Source: Brevundimonas sp.
GTDB taxonomy: Bacteria; Pseudomonadota; Alphaproteobacteria; Caulobacterales; Caulobacteraceae
Assembly (NCBI RefSeq): GCF_029946145.1
Contig: NZ_JAQSDY010000032.1
Location: 1-64,000 of the forward strand
Direction: 5' to 3'
Length of the DNA: 64,000 nucleotides
Shown: positions 61,985 to 64,000 of the stretch, piece by piece
Position numbering within the stretch: the stretch's first letter is position 1
Layout: each line of letters starts with the position of its first letter
Made by a program: the position numbers and the translations under genes
The notes under the pieces: generated by a model
Told to the model about the DNA's origin: nothing
The model's input: only the letters and a program-made list of their open reading frames with translations
Databases searched by the model: none

Positions 61985-63532
61985 GGTGCCGGGCGGCTTT
62001 GAGGTGACATCGTAGACGACGCGGTTGACCCCCCTCACCTCGTTGACGATGCGGGTCGCGGTCTTGCCCAGCACGTCCCACGGGAATTCGAAAAAGTCCG
62101 CCGTCATGCCGTCGGTCGAGGTGACGGCGCGCAGGGCCAGAACCTTCTCATAGGTGCGGGCGTCGCCCATGACGCCGACAGTCTTCACCGGCAGCAGGAC
62201 AGCGAAGGCCTGCCAGATCTGGTCGTAAAGCCCGGCCTTGCGGATCTCCTCCAGATAGATGGCGTCGGCCTGTTGCAGGGTCTCGACCGCCTCCGGCGTG
62301 ATCTCGCCGGGGATGCGGATGGCCAGGCCGGGTCCGGGGAACGGGTGACGCCCCACGAAGGCGTCGGTCAGGCCCAGCTCGCGGCCCAGCGCCCGCACCT
62401 CGTCCTTGAACAGTTCGCGCAGCGGCTCGACCAGCTTCAGCTTCATGAAGTCCGGCAGGCCGCCGACATTGTGGTGGCTCTTGATCACCGCCGACGGACC
62501 GCCCGAGGCGGAAACGCTTTCGATGACGTCGGGATAGAGGGTGCCCTGGGCGAGGAACTCGGCGCCCTCGATCCGATGCGCCTCGCGGTCGAAGATCTCG
62601 ATGAACACCCGGCCGATGATCTTGCGCTTGGTCTCGGGATCCGAGACCCCGGCCAGTTCTCCAAGAAATTCCTTCGACGCATCAACGTGGACCAGCGGAA
62701 TGTTGTAGTGCTCCCGGAACAAGGTCGTGACCTGTTCGGCCTCGTCCTTGCGCAGCAGGCCGGTGTCCACGAACACGCAGGTCAGCTGGTCGCCGATGGC
62801 TTCATGAATCAGAACCGCCGCGACCGAGGAGTCGACCCCGCCGGACAGGCCGCAGATCACCTTCGCGTCGCCGACCTGTTCCCGGATCTGCGCGATCTTC
62901 TCGTCGCGGTAGGCGGCCATGGTCCAGTCGCCCTTCAGCCCGGCGATGCCGAACAGGAAATTGCGATAGATCTCGGTCCCGCGCGGGGTGTGGTGAACCT
63001 CGGGGTGGAACTGGACGCCATAGATCCGGCGCGTCTCGTCGGCGATGGCGGCGAACGGCGCGCCGGCCGAGGTGGCGATGACCCGGAAGCCTTCCGGGAT
63101 GGCGGTGACCCGGTCGCCGTGGCTCATCCACACCGGCTCGCGATGGTCGACGGCGCCGATGCCCGCGAACAGCGGCGTCTCGTCGGCGATGACGATCTCG
63201 GCGCGGCCGAACTCGCGGTGATGCCCGCCCTCGACCTTGCCGCCCAGCACATCGCACAGCAGCTGCTGGCCGTAGCAGATGGCCAGCATCGGCAGGCCGA
63301 GGTCGAACAGCTTGCGGCCGATGCGCGGGCTGTCCGGCTCCAGCACGCTGGCCGGGCCGCCCGACAGGATGATGGCCTGCGGCTTCATCTCATCGACCAC
63401 CGCCTCGGCCTTGTCGAACGGATGGATCTCGCAATAGACGTTGGCCTCGCGCAGGCGCCGCGCGATCAGCTGCGTCACCTGGCTGCCGAAATCGACGATC
63501 AGGACCTTCTGGTGAACAGCGGGGGCGGTCAT
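61970..63532 (-). CDS. guaA: GMP synthase (glutamine-hydrolysing) GuaA
   Basis: A 520-residue enzyme that aminates XMP to GMP. Glutaminase domain: ILSGGPASV, catalytic Cys in [10 protein letters not shown] (about 86) and the His/Glu of [14 protein letters not shown]-pyrophosphatase domain: P-loop [10 protein letters not shown] (about 229-238). C-terminal dimerisation domain: [17 protein letters not shown] and the end [10 protein letters not shown] core housekeeping gene, which makes it a good marker of ancestral chromosome. Start overlaps the stop of the upstream nucleosidase gene (ATGA). Confidence 0.97.
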   Translation of the reverse strand: MTAPAVHQKVLIVDFGSQVTQLIARRLREANVYCEIHPFDKAEAVVDEMKPQAIILSGGPASVLEPDSPRIGRKLFDLGLPMLAICYGQQLLCDVLGGKVEGGHHREFGRAEIVIADETPLFAGIGAVDHREPVWMSHGDRVTAIPEGFRVIATSAGAPFAAIADETRRIYGVQFHPEVHHTPRGTEIYRNFLFGIAGLKGDWTMAAYRDEKIAQIREQVGDAKVICGLSGGVDSSVAAVLIHEAIGDQLTCVFVDTGLLRKDEAEQVTTLFREHYNIPLVHVDASKEFLGELAGVSDPETKRKIIGRVFIEIFDREAHRIEGAEFLAQGTLYPDVIESVSASGGPSAVIKSHHNVGGLPDFMKLKLVEPLRELFKDEVRALGRELGLTDAFVGRHPFPGPGLAIRIPGEITPEAVETLQQADAIYLEEIRKAGLYDQIWQAFAVLLPVKTVGVMGDARTYEKVLALRAVTSTDGMTADFFEFPWDVLGKTATRIVNEVRGVNRVVYDVTSKPPGTIEWE

Positions 63533-64000
63533 GCGAACTCCGTGGCGGCAGGCGTGAAATGGTCATGCAACAGGTCAACGGCCTCGGCCAGCCGGAGGTC
63601 GATCTCGGCCAGGGCGTCGGTCCAGTGTTCGAGGGCGGACAGGTCGGTGCGGCCGTCCGAGACGCCGCGCAGGCCGATCACGGGCAGGCCGAAACGGGCG
63701 GCGGCGCGGACCACGGCGAAGGTCTCCATATCGACCATGTCGGCATCGACGGCGTCATAGGCGGCGCCCGAAACGACGCTGGCCCCGGTGGCGAGCCGGG
63801 CCGTCGGCAGGGCGGCCGGCCCCGCGGCCAGCGGCAGGACGGCGGGCAGGCGCGGATACGGCGTCTCCCCTTTCGGAAAGCCCAGCACGCTGGCGTCCAT
63901 GTCGCGGTAGCTGACCTCGATGACCCGGTAGACGCGGGCGTGGTCGAGGCTGCGCGAGCCCGCGGAGCCCAGCGAGACGACCATGTCCGGCAGGGCGCCT
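63529..64000 (-). CDS. MTA/SAH nucleosidase-like phosphorylase (5' end outside window)
   Basis: The last 157 or so codons of a nucleoside phosphorylase-type enzyme. The frame remains open to the window edge ([15 protein letters not shown] before the first internal Met). The active-site pattern [32 protein letters not shown], with Met-Glu and the Ser-Asp acid, fits MTA/SAH nucleosidases and futalosine-type hydrolases. Cleaves an N-glycosidic bond, probably of methylthioadenosine or S-adenosylhomocysteine. Coupled to guaA by ATGA. Confidence 0.85.
   Translation of the reverse strand, partial: GALPDMVVSLGSAGSRSLDHARVYRVIEVSYRDMDASVLGFPKGETPYPRLPAVLPLAAGPAALPTARLATGASVVSGAAYDAVDADMVDMETFAVVRAAARFGLPVIGLRGVSDGRTDLSALEHWTDALAEIDLRLAEAVDLLHDHFTPAATEFA

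Noticed and set aside
1..64000. CRISPR arrays, tRNA and rRNA genes
   Set aside because: I saw no regularly spaced repeats, no tRNA-like cloverleaf with CCA-proximal signature, and no rRNA conserved blocks.

Overview
The window is high-GC DNA with tightly packed, often ATGA- or GTGA-overlapping genes, FNR/Dnr-type operators, a TonB-dependent receptor and proteobacterial UbiT/U/V and NarGHJI. This suggests an alphaproteobacterium, probably Caulobacterales-like (Brevundimonas or Phenylobacterium type). The placement is inferred from gene content and style; there is no rRNA or tRNA to confirm it.

Left part (about 0.6-29 kb): an anaerobic nitrate-respiration block. It holds a molybdopterin operon (moaD-moaE-moaB-moaC-moeA), a di-iron repair protein (RIC/YtfE family), the O2-independent ubiquinone genes ubiT-ubiU-ubiV with a chorismate-mutase-fold gene at the end, molybdate transport (modABC) and moaA. 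A Crp/Fnr-family regulator without Fe-S cysteines follows. Then comes one long operon: two NarK transporters, narGHJI, a parvulin, an outer-membrane porin, a hemerythrin-domain protein, a beta-carbonic anhydrase and mobA. A CtpF-like P-type ATPase follows on the other strand. Five exact TTGAY-N4-RTCAA boxes sit in the promoter gaps and tie these units into one regulon.

Right part (29.16-61.98 kb): a segment bounded by an exact 19-bp direct repeat. One copy is the 3' end of guaA and the other lies 32.8 kb away beside a locally AT-rich stretch. The 3' end of guaA is a known integration hotspot, so I read this as a genomic island. Its core is a nearly complete lower steroid pathway (steroid C and D rings, via HIP-CoA): ipdA, ipdB, an enoyl-CoA hydratase, ipdC, echA20, four acyl-CoA dehydrogenases including a FadE30 homologue, fadA6, ipdF, a second thiolase, a MaoC-type hydratase, a 2Fe-2S ferredoxin and fadD3. 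Around it are a TonB receptor, a ferredoxin reductase, an aldehyde dehydrogenase, an amidohydrolase/acetoacetate-decarboxylase-like/SDR operon, two MFS transporters and a Rieske oxygenase. The Rieske gene is followed by a PTPS-family gene lacking the usual catalytic cysteine and by a small SDR. A LysR regulator and a zone of broken genes lie between this cluster and guaA. No A/B-ring genes (kstD, hsaACD) and no integrase are in the window.

Right edge: guaA overlaps an MTA/SAH-nucleosidase-like gene that runs off the window.

The observations most worth following are the guaA-bounded island, the Rieske/PTPS-like/SDR operon, the chorismate-mutase-fold gene in the ubiTUV operon, and the accessory genes co-transcribed with narGHJI.
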